This document shows, one piece after another, positions 8,526 through 16,023 of a DNA stretch of 64,000 bases. A model generated the notes under the pieces. The model was not told the DNA's origin, searched no databases, and saw nothing but the letters and a program-made list of their open reading frames with translations. The DNA comes from M0027 sp021713415 (GTDB lineage: Bacteria; Pseudomonadota; Gammaproteobacteria; Francisellales; Francisellaceae), in assembly GCA_021713415.1 (NCBI GenBank), contig JAKJJQ010000006.1, positions 1 to 64,000 of the forward strand, read 5' to 3'. The translations under genes and the position numbers were made by a program. The stretch's first letter is position 1, and each line of letters opens with the position of its first letter.

Positions 8526-9860
8526 TTATAGTTCATATTTTATAGAAGGCATTTCACTACCATGAGTTAATTTATCATAATAACTAGCTGCTAAGTCGCC
8601 TGCTAAAACAAATAAATGGCTAGGATTAGTTAATTTATAGCTAGCTTCTCCATGATGAATAAGATTTCTTATTGAGTCTGTCTGTTTATTTTTAGTAGCC
8701 AATTGTACTGATGTTAATCCCTCATTATTAACTATATTTATATCAGCCCCTTTTTTTAATAAAAACTTAACCATTTCTTGATTATTTTGACTAACTGCAA
8801 AATGTAATGGTGTACCAAAATGCTCATTTAACACATTTATATCTGCACCTTTATTTAATAATATTTCAGCCATCTCAAGATTGCCACACCTTACTGCATG
8901 GTGTAAAGCTGTACCCATATTATCAGAAGCATTAATATAAACTGTATTTTCTAATGCCTTTTTAACACCTTCCATATCATTTATAGAAGCATAGTTTAAT
9001 AAATCCATAGTACTTTTATGCGTTTTTCTCATTAAAGAAAAATTAGTGTCATCTGAAAATGATGCGAACTGTATGCTATTCAATTCAAACTCACTCAAAT
9101 AACCTTCAGACAACGCATCATATAAATCTTCAAGATTTTCATATTCTTGATCTCCACTAGGACTATTGGAATCATATAAATAATATTTTCCTTCATGAAA
9201 TCTAAGCGTTAAACCATGAAAAGCATTATCTCTTAAACGTCTTGCTCCCAATGTAATAATATTACTATCTATTCCACTTTCAATTATTTCGCAGAAAGTT
9301 GATTTATTTATACATATTTTTCCAATATCATTTACGTTATATTGAAGGCTTTTTTTAAGTGTAATCAATTTATCATCTTTTGACAAAATTTCTAATAAAC
9401 CTTTTTTTGCATTTAACAAATCACTTTGTTTATAAGACTTAAAAGATTCATAGTTATTTAAATATTGATCACCATAATCTTTTAAAAAGTCAGCTACAAA
9501 TTGAGCAAAACGAATATAATCTATTGCAATTTGAAAAAGCTCATCTAACGTCCTTGTTTGTTCTTGATCAATCAGTTGAACTTTTTCATTTAAACTTTTT
9601 TCACTACCATCCCAACCACTTAAATGGTCTAATAAATCAAACCACCAAGATAATTTATCTAAATGCGCAAACACAGCATATACTGTTTTATAGCCACCAC
9701 AAAGACCTGGTTTTTCCTTTTCTATAAAGCTATCAATATCCTCTTTATCATAATAAACATCCCCTTTGGGATCAGAGAAAGTTTTTTTAATTTCTAAGTA
9801 TTGTATAAACTTACTATTGATTTGAGCCTGATCAATTCGATTTTTTACATTGTATACCAT
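8526..9860 (-). CDS. ankyrin-repeat protein with a papain-like (C58-type) N-terminal domain
   Basis: A 444-residue protein. A GTG three bases upstream is in frame, but the ATG at 9860 has the better SD spacing (AAGGG, 7 bases). Residues about 285-405 hold three or more ankyrin repeats, with TALHHAVRCGNLEMAEILL and TPLHFAVSQNNQEMVKFLL as the clearest. The N-terminal 270 residues contain C54 in GLCGGYK, H215 in FHGLTLRF and D230 in YYLYDSN. The 15-residue His-to-Asp spacing and the local sequences resemble the Cys/His/Asp triad of C58 (YopT-like) cysteine proteases, although this is motif reading only. Ankyrin domains plus an enzyme domain is typical of Dot/Icm effectors. No signal peptide. Confidence 0.7.
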   Translation of the reverse strand: MVYNVKNRIDQAQINSKFIQYLEIKKTFSDPKGDVYYDKEDIDSFIEKEKPGLCGGYKTVYAVFAHLDKLSWWFDLLDHLSGWDGSEKSLNEKVQLIDQEQTRTLDELFQIAIDYIRFAQFVADFLKDYGDQYLNNYESFKSYKQSDLLNAKKGLLEILSKDDKLITLKKSLQYNVNDIGKICINKSTFCEIIESGIDSNIITLGARRLRDNAFHGLTLRFHEGKYYLYDSNSPSGDQEYENLEDLYDALSEGYLSEFELNSIQFASFSDDTNFSLMRKTHKSTMDLLNYASINDMEGVKKALENTVYINASDNMGTALHHAVRCGNLEMAEILLNKGADINVLNEHFGTPLHFAVSQNNQEMVKFLLKKGADINIVNNEGLTSVQLATKNKQTDSIRNLIHHGEASYKLTNPSHLFVLAGDLAASYYDKLTHGSEMPSIKYEL

Positions 9861-9891
9861 CACAACACCCTTATATCATAATTCTGATAGT

Positions 9892-9928
9892 AAAAAACAT
9901 TGTATTTAATTTTTTAAATATTTACAAT
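9892..9928 (-). terminator. probable rho-independent terminator after the ydiJ-like gene
   Basis: On the minus strand, ATTGTA and TTTAA pair with TTAAA and TACAAT (one four-base bulge), followed by GTTTTTT. It is 13 bases beyond the stop at 9942. The stem is AT-rich, so confidence is moderate. Confidence 0.45.
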
Positions 9929-9941
9929 ATTATTAATATTT

Positions 9942-12900
9942 CTATATTAAAATTGACATTGGATGCTGAACTACTAACTGACTAAAACGTTTAATTTGTG
10001 ATCGACACGAATATCCACTGACTAAAATTTGTGATGGCTCTAGTTGTTCAATTTTTTCTTGCCAAGATAATTGATAAAGCTTTTTAGAATCGTCTCTATG
10101 CTCTTTTTCATGACCATAAGTACCAGCCATACCACAGCAACCCACTTCAACTATCTCAAGTGTTAAATTTAACTTTTCAAATACCTTCTGCCATTGTATG
10201 CTTGATGTTAAAGCCAATGCTCGCTCTGTACAGTGAGAAAATAAATAGTAACTTTGATGCTGAGTATTAATAGAAAGTTTAATTCTATCTATCTTTGATA
10301 ATAACCATTCTTGTAATAAAGAAACCTTAAATTGAATTTGCTCTTTTGATAAAATTTTAACGTATTCATCTCGATAGCATAAAACCATTGTTGGTTCAAT
10401 ACCAACTAAATCAATACCTGTTTGTGCTACTTGATTTAAATAATGTGCATTTTTTAATGCTAGGCGATTAAACTGCTTTAAAAATCCCTTAACATGCAGT
10501 CCTTTACCATTAGGGTAATAAGGTAGAACATAAACACTAAAGCCTAATTTAACTAAACCATCATAAACAGCTAATGCCACATCAACATCATAAAATGATG
10601 TAAATGCATCTTGGACTAAGCAAACAGACCGACTCTTTTCTTCATTTGATAAACATTTTAACCTTTCAAGTGATACTTCAGGTGCATTACGCTTTTTTAA
10701 TTCTTTATCAAATTTAAGTTGACTTAGTCTTGGTAGATCAACTAAGCCTATTTGAGTCTTTATCAATTTTGTAATCAATCTACTTTGTGTGACTGAGTTA
10801 TAAACAGATGATAGTTTAGAACTTATCGGTGTCATTTGCTCAAGATAACCAATAAAATAGTCCTTAATTGGCCGTTTATAGCGTTGATGGTAATGATATA
10901 GAAATAATGACTTATTTTGCGGAATATCAACCTGAACTGGGCATGAACTGGCACATGCTTTACAACCCAAGCATTTTTGCATAGATTGATAAACTTCATA
11001 TGAAAAGTCATTATTTTTGGAATTTCGCCATAGCTTTGGTAGTGGGTTACGCCATTTATTTAGCTTAAAATTAAACAAATTATAACCTTTTAGTGATGCC
11101 AAACGTGCCCACTCTTTTAATAACGTAGCTCGCCCTTTAGGTGAATAAACCCAATTATTAGATACTTTAGCTGATGGACACATAGAAAAATCATAATCTC
11201 GATTTAGACAGCGTGCATTACCATTACAACTAAAAATATTCCCCCAATGTTGCCGAGATGCTTGCATAACCTGTGTATCAAAATAGCCTCGAAAAGGACC
11301 ATCGATTTTAACTAAACTTTCTTTAGAGCCTTCTGGTAATGTTATCTTACCTGGGTTTAATTGATTAAACGGATCAAATGCTTTTTTTATTTTTGCTAAA
11401 TCTTTTGTTAAAACCTCACCAAAATAATCTTTTACTAGTTCACTTCTAAAGCCTTTTCCATGCTCTGACCAGTAAATACCCCCGTATTTTAATACCAATT
11501 GATTTACTTTTTGAGTAATTTCAACTAGCCTTTTTTGATCCTCTTTATCTGTCATGTCCAGTGCTGGACGTATATGCAAACAACCAACATCAACATGACC
11601 AAACATACCATAACGTAATTGATAGCTATCTAAAATTTCTCTCAAATCTAATATAAAATCAGCTAAATACTCTGGAGAGACAACCGTATCTTCCATAAAA
11701 GGCACCGGTTTTTTTAAGCCTTCTAAATTTGCTAATAAGCCAACACTTTTTTTACGTAAATCCCATAATTGATTCATTTCACTTGCATCACAAGTTACAA
11801 AAAATGAAATAACCTTATCATCTGATTGACTAACTAAAACTAATTTTTCAGTAACTTGATTTAATATTTCCTTTAGTGAAACTTCATCTTCAGCAATAAA
11901 CTCAACTAAATTAAGTCCTCTTGCAGTGATATTTGTTATTTTATTTCTTGATAATAGAGGCTCAATTTTATGATAAAACTCATCTTCTTTAGCTAAAGTC
12001 AAAATCATATCATCAACTGTTTCAATCGCTGATGGTTTAAACGGCAATAACTCCCTTGCGGCTCTTAATGCGCGATCAAATGATGTATATTGTATTGCAA
12101 AAAGTGCTTTGTATTTTGGTAGTGGCGTTAGTCTTAAACGCAATTTACTAATATAGGCTAATGTGCCTTCAGAGCCTGATAGTAAATAGTTTAAATTAAA
12201 TGATTCAGCATCTTGATTATAAATCATTGCTAAATTATAACCTGTCATAAAGCGTTGTAACTTCGGAAAGACACGTTCTATTTCATCTTTATGCGTAAAT
12301 AAAATATCATCGACTGTTTTATAAATTGTACCCACATTTGAATCTAAAGACTTTAATTCATTTAAATGCTGCATATCAATTTCTTTAGTTACAATACAAC
12401 TACCATCAACTAAAACACACTCTAATTCAATAATATTTTGCGAGGTTCGCCCATAACAGCAAGAACCTTTACCACAGGCATCTGTATTACACATGCCACC
12501 TAAAGTTGCTCTATCACTTGGTGAAATACTAATTGGAAAAAACAGTTGATACTGTTTTAAATACTGATTTAATTGATCTAATACAACACCAGGTTCAACT
12601 TCAATCCATTTTTCTTCTATATTGATTTTTCCAATTCGATTTAAATAACGTGAATGGTCAATTAAAATACCTTTTGATAAAGACTGCCCGTTTGTTCCAG
12701 TACCACCACCACGGGGTGAAAAGCGAATTTCGTGATAATGCACTTGTGATGCTAAATGAAAGGCTAACTCTATATCCTCTCTATTTTTAGGAAAAATAAC
12801 AACTTGAGGTATCACTTGATAAACACTATTATCAGTTGAAACAGTAAGCCTTGAAGCCATATCGGTATGAATATCACCTTTAAAACCATTTTTCCTTAAT

Positions 12901-12968
12901 GCTTTTAAGTATTGCTTATATTTTATATCAAGCTGATGATATCGATTAAGTTTAGGTAATATTGCCAT
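9942..12968 (-). CDS. ydiJ: FAD-binding and 4Fe-4S dehydrogenase of the YdiJ / D-2-hydroxyacid type
   Basis: A 1008-residue fusion like E. coli YdiJ (about 1018 residues). The N-terminal half is a VAO-type FAD domain with the RGGGTGTNGQ phosphate-binding loop, TLGGM and YGRTS blocks, then a C-terminal FAD-oxidase cap. The second half has a ferredoxin-type CLGCKACASSCP iron-sulfur motif, and ends with a heterodisulfide-reductase-like domain including EVGCCGMAG. The family oxidises D-2-hydroxyacids (E. coli YdiJ acts on D-2-hydroxyglutarate) and passes electrons to the respiratory chain. The gene stands alone, with a likely terminator after it. The exact substrate here is inferred. Confidence 0.85.
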   Translation of the reverse strand: MAILPKLNRYHQLDIKYKQYLKALRKNGFKGDIHTDMASRLTVSTDNSVYQVIPQVVIFPKNREDIELAFHLASQVHYHEIRFSPRGGGTGTNGQSLSKGILIDHSRYLNRIGKINIEEKWIEVEPGVVLDQLNQYLKQYQLFFPISISPSDRATLGGMCNTDACGKGSCCYGRTSQNIIELECVLVDGSCIVTKEIDMQHLNELKSLDSNVGTIYKTVDDILFTHKDEIERVFPKLQRFMTGYNLAMIYNQDAESFNLNYLLSGSEGTLAYISKLRLRLTPLPKYKALFAIQYTSFDRALRAARELLPFKPSAIETVDDMILTLAKEDEFYHKIEPLLSRNKITNITARGLNLVEFIAEDEVSLKEILNQVTEKLVLVSQSDDKVISFFVTCDASEMNQLWDLRKKSVGLLANLEGLKKPVPFMEDTVVSPEYLADFILDLREILDSYQLRYGMFGHVDVGCLHIRPALDMTDKEDQKRLVEITQKVNQLVLKYGGIYWSEHGKGFRSELVKDYFGEVLTKDLAKIKKAFDPFNQLNPGKITLPEGSKESLVKIDGPFRGYFDTQVMQASRQHWGNIFSCNGNARCLNRDYDFSMCPSAKVSNNWVYSPKGRATLLKEWARLASLKGYNLFNFKLNKWRNPLPKLWRNSKNNDFSYEVYQSMQKCLGCKACASSCPVQVDIPQNKSLFLYHYHQRYKRPIKDYFIGYLEQMTPISSKLSSVYNSVTQSRLITKLIKTQIGLVDLPRLSQLKFDKELKKRNAPEVSLERLKCLSNEEKSRSVCLVQDAFTSFYDVDVALAVYDGLVKLGFSVYVLPYYPNGKGLHVKGFLKQFNRLALKNAHYLNQVAQTGIDLVGIEPTMVLCYRDEYVKILSKEQIQFKVSLLQEWLLSKIDRIKLSINTQHQSYYLFSHCTERALALTSSIQWQKVFEKLNLTLEIVEVGCCGMAGTYGHEKEHRDDSKKLYQLSWQEKIEQLEPSQILVSGYSCRSQIKRFSQLVVQHPMSILI

Positions 12969-13220
12969 AAGATAAAATTTAAACCACTTATTAATATATC
13001 CATATCATTAACGATGGTACTATTGGCTATATAACAGTGCAAGTGCTAATTTTCTTATAAAAATCATTGAAAAAACCCAGACATATTATTTGAAGTATCT
13101 AAATTATGATAACTTTCATGAACTATTTGTCCCAATAAATAATGTAACCAATACAGACATTTTGCTAGCAGCACATTAAAATAAGAAGCAAATTTTCAAA
13201 CTAGAAAAGGAAACGCTTAA

Positions 13221-14324
13221 ATGAAAAATCTGATTAAAGCGCTGATACTAACTATTTTATTCTATCCACTAGCATTTAGCTGCACAAATGTACCAATTAA
13301 AGCAAAGGATGGAACTGTTATTGTCGCAAGAACACTTGAGTTTGGCCCAAATCTAAAAAGTCGTATCATTAGTTCACCTAAAGGTAAGTTATTTAAAACA
13401 TACCTGCCAAATGGTAACGCATCAATGAGTTGGCAAGCTAAGTATGGCTACGTTTTAGTTGATTATTTTGGTACTGGCTACTCTGTTGATGGATTAAATA
13501 CAAAGGGTCTATCATTTGGTTATTTATACTTACCAGAATCTGAAGTTAAATATATGGATGTACCAAAATCTAAAGAGAAAAATGCATTGCCATATACACA
13601 GTTTGGTGATTGGATTTTAAGTAATTTCTCAAGTACTGATGAAATCAAAAAAGCAATTCAAAATGTTTATATTTACACTGAAGCATTAAATTTAGGTAGT
13701 CATAAAAACGTTACTTTCCCACTTCATGCAGTGATCACAGATAGACAAGGTAAAAGTCTTATTATCGAATTTATTAATGGAAAATTACAACTTCATGATA
13801 GCCAAGCGGGTATTTTAACGAATGCCCCACGTTATGATTGGCAGATAACAAATTTAAGAAATTATGTAAATCTAACACCTTATTATATTAAACCCTTCAA
13901 ATCTAAAGGCTTTGTATATGAATCAACTGGACAAGGTTCAGGTATGGTTGGTCTACCAGGTGATGCTTCACCTGTTTCTCGCTTTGTTAAAATATCTATG
14001 ATGCAACAAACCGTATTACCAGTTGACAATGCACAACAAGCATTAACCTTAGCACAACATATTATTAATAATGTTGATTTGCCTTATGGCTATGTAAGAG
14101 GTGCAAAAGATGAACCGTTAACATATGATAATATTGATAAAACTCAATGGGTAGTTTTTAAAGACCTAAAACATAATAAACTATATTTTAGATCCTATGA
14201 TAACCCAACAATTCAATTAATTGACTTAAGTAAAATAAACCTCTCAAACAATGCTAAACCTGTTAGTATGCCAATCAGTCAAGCAACTCAAGTAATACCA
14301 GATGTAACTAGTCAATTAAGTTAA
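13221..14324 (+). CDS. exported choloylglycine hydrolase / penicillin V acylase family protein
   Basis: A 367-residue Ntn-hydrolase of the linear-amide C-N hydrolase family. Residues 1-20 are a signal peptide ending AFS, and C21 immediately follows: cleavage would expose the N-terminal nucleophile cysteine this family needs. Other family residues are visible: R37 in VARTLEF, an ITDRQGKSLIIEF segment, the asparagine in LTNAPRYDW, and an arginine in SPVSRFVKI. Members cleave amide bonds in conjugated bile salts, penicillin V or N-acyl homoserine lactones; the substrate here is unknown. The family occurs in Legionella and other intracellular bacteria. Because the cleaved Cys resembles a lipobox position, a lipoprotein is the alternative, but FS before the Cys is a poor lipobox. 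Confidence 0.85.
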   Translation: MKNLIKALILTILFYPLAFSCTNVPIKAKDGTVIVARTLEFGPNLKSRIISSPKGKLFKTYLPNGNASMSWQAKYGYVLVDYFGTGYSVDGLNTKGLSFGYLYLPESEVKYMDVPKSKEKNALPYTQFGDWILSNFSSTDEIKKAIQNVYIYTEALNLGSHKNVTFPLHAVITDRQGKSLIIEFINGKLQLHDSQAGILTNAPRYDWQITNLRNYVNLTPYYIKPFKSKGFVYESTGQGSGMVGLPGDASPVSRFVKISMMQQTVLPVDNAQQALTLAQHIINNVDLPYGYVRGAKDEPLTYDNIDKTQWVVFKDLKHNKLYFRSYDNPTIQLIDLSKINLSNNAKPVSMPISQATQVIPDVTSQLS

Positions 14325-14405
14325 TAACTATGCATTTCTATGTTTAAAAATTTGATTACTTATCTCAACATATCGACTATATAATAAAAATAAAAGGAGT
14401 AAATA

Positions 14406-14843
14406 ATGAAATTTGTTGCAATGGTAACAAGAACGCTAAAACCCGGTAAAAATTATGAAGATTATCGTAAAGCTTGGTTTCATACTACAGGCTTTGGCAT
14501 ACCTACAACCATGTATACTGTGATAAATGCATTTAATCAACGTGAAATTATTTCTATCGGTATTTTAGATGGTGAATTGATAGAACTCTATTCTGCTTTA
14601 CAAATCGATGTAAAAGACCGATTAGCCAATCCCTTAGATGAAGTTATCGAGTCAACCATTGTCAGAAACTTTGGCGTAGTCGCTGCGATTGATGATTTTT
14701 CACCAAAAGGAGAACTGACTTATAAACCAGCAACTGTTGATGAACTTCCAACAGATTATGACAATCTCGTTACCACGTTAGAACAGATAGCTACAGAAAT
14801 TAAAAAAGCAAGTAAGATGCGTGATCAGCTTAAAAAGTCTTGA
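14406..14843 (+). CDS. unknown 145-residue cytoplasmic protein
   Basis: A small soluble protein with a good SD (AAAAGGAG, 7 bases before the ATG). The start MKFVAMVTRTLKPGKNYEDYRKAWFHTTGFG suggests an alpha/beta dimeric-barrel-like opening strand followed by a helix, but no family is certain. The C-terminus is a charged helix. It follows the choloylglycine-hydrolase-like gene by 81 bases and may share its transcript. No function is proposed. Confidence 0.55.
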   Translation: MKFVAMVTRTLKPGKNYEDYRKAWFHTTGFGIPTTMYTVINAFNQREIISIGILDGELIELYSALQIDVKDRLANPLDEVIESTIVRNFGVVAAIDDFSPKGELTYKPATVDELPTDYDNLVTTLEQIATEIKKASKMRDQLKKS

Positions 14844-14881
14844 TAAAACAGTACTATTTATATTCTTATTGTAAGATAACT

Positions 14882-15393
14882 TTATTTATACTCTACCCGT
14901 TTATGAAATACTTCAAACTCATCTTGATGAAAGCTTGCTAACATCAAATGTTTGTTTTCCGTTAAGAAAAAGCTATGTTCAGTATTTCCATCAATATAAA
15001 GCATATCACCTGCTGAAATATCTAATCGATATTTTTTGTTATTTAAATTAAATATGAAATAACCTTCCCCAGCTAAAAATATATGTAATTCATTACCATG
15101 ATTAATGTGTGGCTGTTCACTTTTTTGTAGTCGCTTTTGTAAATGTTCATTAATTGGTTTCTCAATTTTAGCAACAAGCGTCTCCATTAACTGATATCTT
15201 TTAGCTAATTCTATTGCTTCAACTGGCAAGTTTTTATATATATCTTTTGATTAATTTCATTCATTGGTTTTGAAATTAAATTATCTAAATATTGGCTAAA
15301 AGAAACAAAACCATAGATATTAGGAGCAATCAGAGCATTTATCTGATCTTTATCTGTAAGTATTTTCCCTGATTCTACGGTTAATTTAGCCAC
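14882..15393 (-). pseudogene. frameshifted cupin protein resembling acireductone dioxygenase
   Basis: Two overlapping minus-strand frames make one protein of about 170 residues. The first (15211-15393) starts at GTG with SD AAGGA and reads 60 residues, including ILTDKDQINALIAPNIYGF, similar to the N-terminus of acireductone dioxygenase (MtnD). The second (14882-15229, no SD of its own) carries the cupin core HINHGNE, FLAGEGYF and TEHSFFL. A one-base insertion at or near the five-A run (plus-strand T5 at 15221-15225) would join them. The metal site reads HxxHxxE rather than the usual HxHxxxE, so even an intact protein may differ in activity. A real pseudogene, a sequencing indel and ribosomal slippage are all possible; the first is favoured. 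Confidence 0.6.
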
Positions 15394-15466
15394 AATTATT
15401 CCTTCGAATTTATTTGAAATTTTAATGCACGTATAATAATAAAAAATTTGCTAAATATAAAAAGAA

Positions 15467-15499
15467 AACACCTCTGAAACTAAATATTTCAAAGGTGTT
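15467..15499 (-). terminator. strong rho-independent terminator of the Trp-rich gene
   Basis: The 13-base arms AACACCTCTGAAA and TTTCAAAGGTGTT pair with one mismatch around a 7-base loop. On the minus strand this is followed by TTCTTTTTAT. It lies just past the stop at 15521 and is the clearest terminator in the window. Confidence 0.8.
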
Positions 15500-15520
15500 C
15501 ATCGTAATAAAACTACATTA

Positions 15521-15808
15521 TTATAGTACTGTATCAGTTGCTGATACTTCCCAAGCATTCCAAGTATTGGTACGCTTAACCCATCCAAGGGTTCTTAGTT
15601 CTGTAACTAGCTTTTTAACATCAACATCAGTGATATCTGATTTTAGCTGGATGTCAAAATCCCAATCCCCAGTTCTTGAGATTACATTTTCAATAAATGA
15701 GTATTTATTCCAAATTTCACCCCATGACCAATTTTTCCATGCATTTGCATTTTCACCATCATTAATAGCAACAGATACATGCCATGTCTTATTACCAGTT
15801 GTTGTCAT
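15521..15808 (-). CDS. small Trp-rich protein of unknown function
   Basis: A 95-residue soluble protein with nine tryptophans, no cysteine and no signal peptide; the W residues cluster in AWKNWSWGEIW and NTWNAWEV. The opening TWHVSVAIND and a DIQLKSDITDVDVKKLVTELRTLGW segment suggest a compact alpha/beta fold. The SD AAGGAGG is strong. The gene is monocistronic: its own promoter, a 14-bp perfect hairpin at the predicted mRNA 5' end and a strong terminator surround it, which suggests an abundant or tightly regulated product. An overlapping plus-strand frame (15495-15842) has no SD and is rejected. The family is not recognised. Confidence 0.75.
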   Translation of the reverse strand: MTTTGNKTWHVSVAINDGENANAWKNWSWGEIWNKYSFIENVISRTGDWDFDIQLKSDITDVDVKKLVTELRTLGWVKRTNTWNAWEVSATDTVL

Positions 15809-15836
15809 TTCAAATTTCCTCCTTAAAATTAATGAA

Positions 15837-15867
15837 TTTTAACTATTCTAGTTTAGAATAGTTAAAA
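15837..15867 (-). promoter_or_regulatory. perfect 14-bp inverted repeat at the 5' end of the Trp-rich gene transcript
   Basis: The arms TTTTAACTATTCTA and TAGAATAGTTAAAA are exact complements with a 3-base spacer. The repeat ends 28 bases upstream of the start codon at 15808 and overlaps the transcription start predicted from the promoter at 15870-15897. It could be a 5' stabilising stem-loop or an operator that covers the start site. Confidence 0.6.
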
Positions 15868-15869
15868 CG

Positions 15870-15897
15870 ATCATAGTAGATTTTGTATTAAAAGCAA
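15870..15897 (-). promoter_or_regulatory. candidate promoter of the Trp-rich gene
   Basis: On the minus strand the -35 TTGCTT (15892-15897) and -10 TATGAT (15870-15875) are 16 bases apart. The predicted start near 15863 places the 14-bp inverted repeat at the very beginning of the mRNA. Confidence 0.45.
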
Positions 15898-15968
15898 ATC
15901 CTGATAGTAACTAATTTTTATTTTCATAAAATTGAATTAAAAAAACTCAATGTTTTATGAGCATTCTT

Positions 15969-15977
15969 TGTTATAAT
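15969..15977 (+). promoter_or_regulatory. extended -10 promoter of uvrA
   Basis: TGTTATAAT is an extended -10 element 46 bases upstream of the uvrA ATG. No good -35 box is visible. I see no LexA-type operator. Confidence 0.45.
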
Positions 15978-16023
15978 TAGCTTTTATTTTTATCTCAAAT
16001 CAACTTAATTTTTAGTGAGCCGG

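Noticed and set aside
15495..15842. Plus-strand open frame of 115 codons antisense to the Trp-rich gene
   Set aside because: No SD, and it covers a terminator and hairpin of the minus-strand gene, which has a strong SD and its own promoter.
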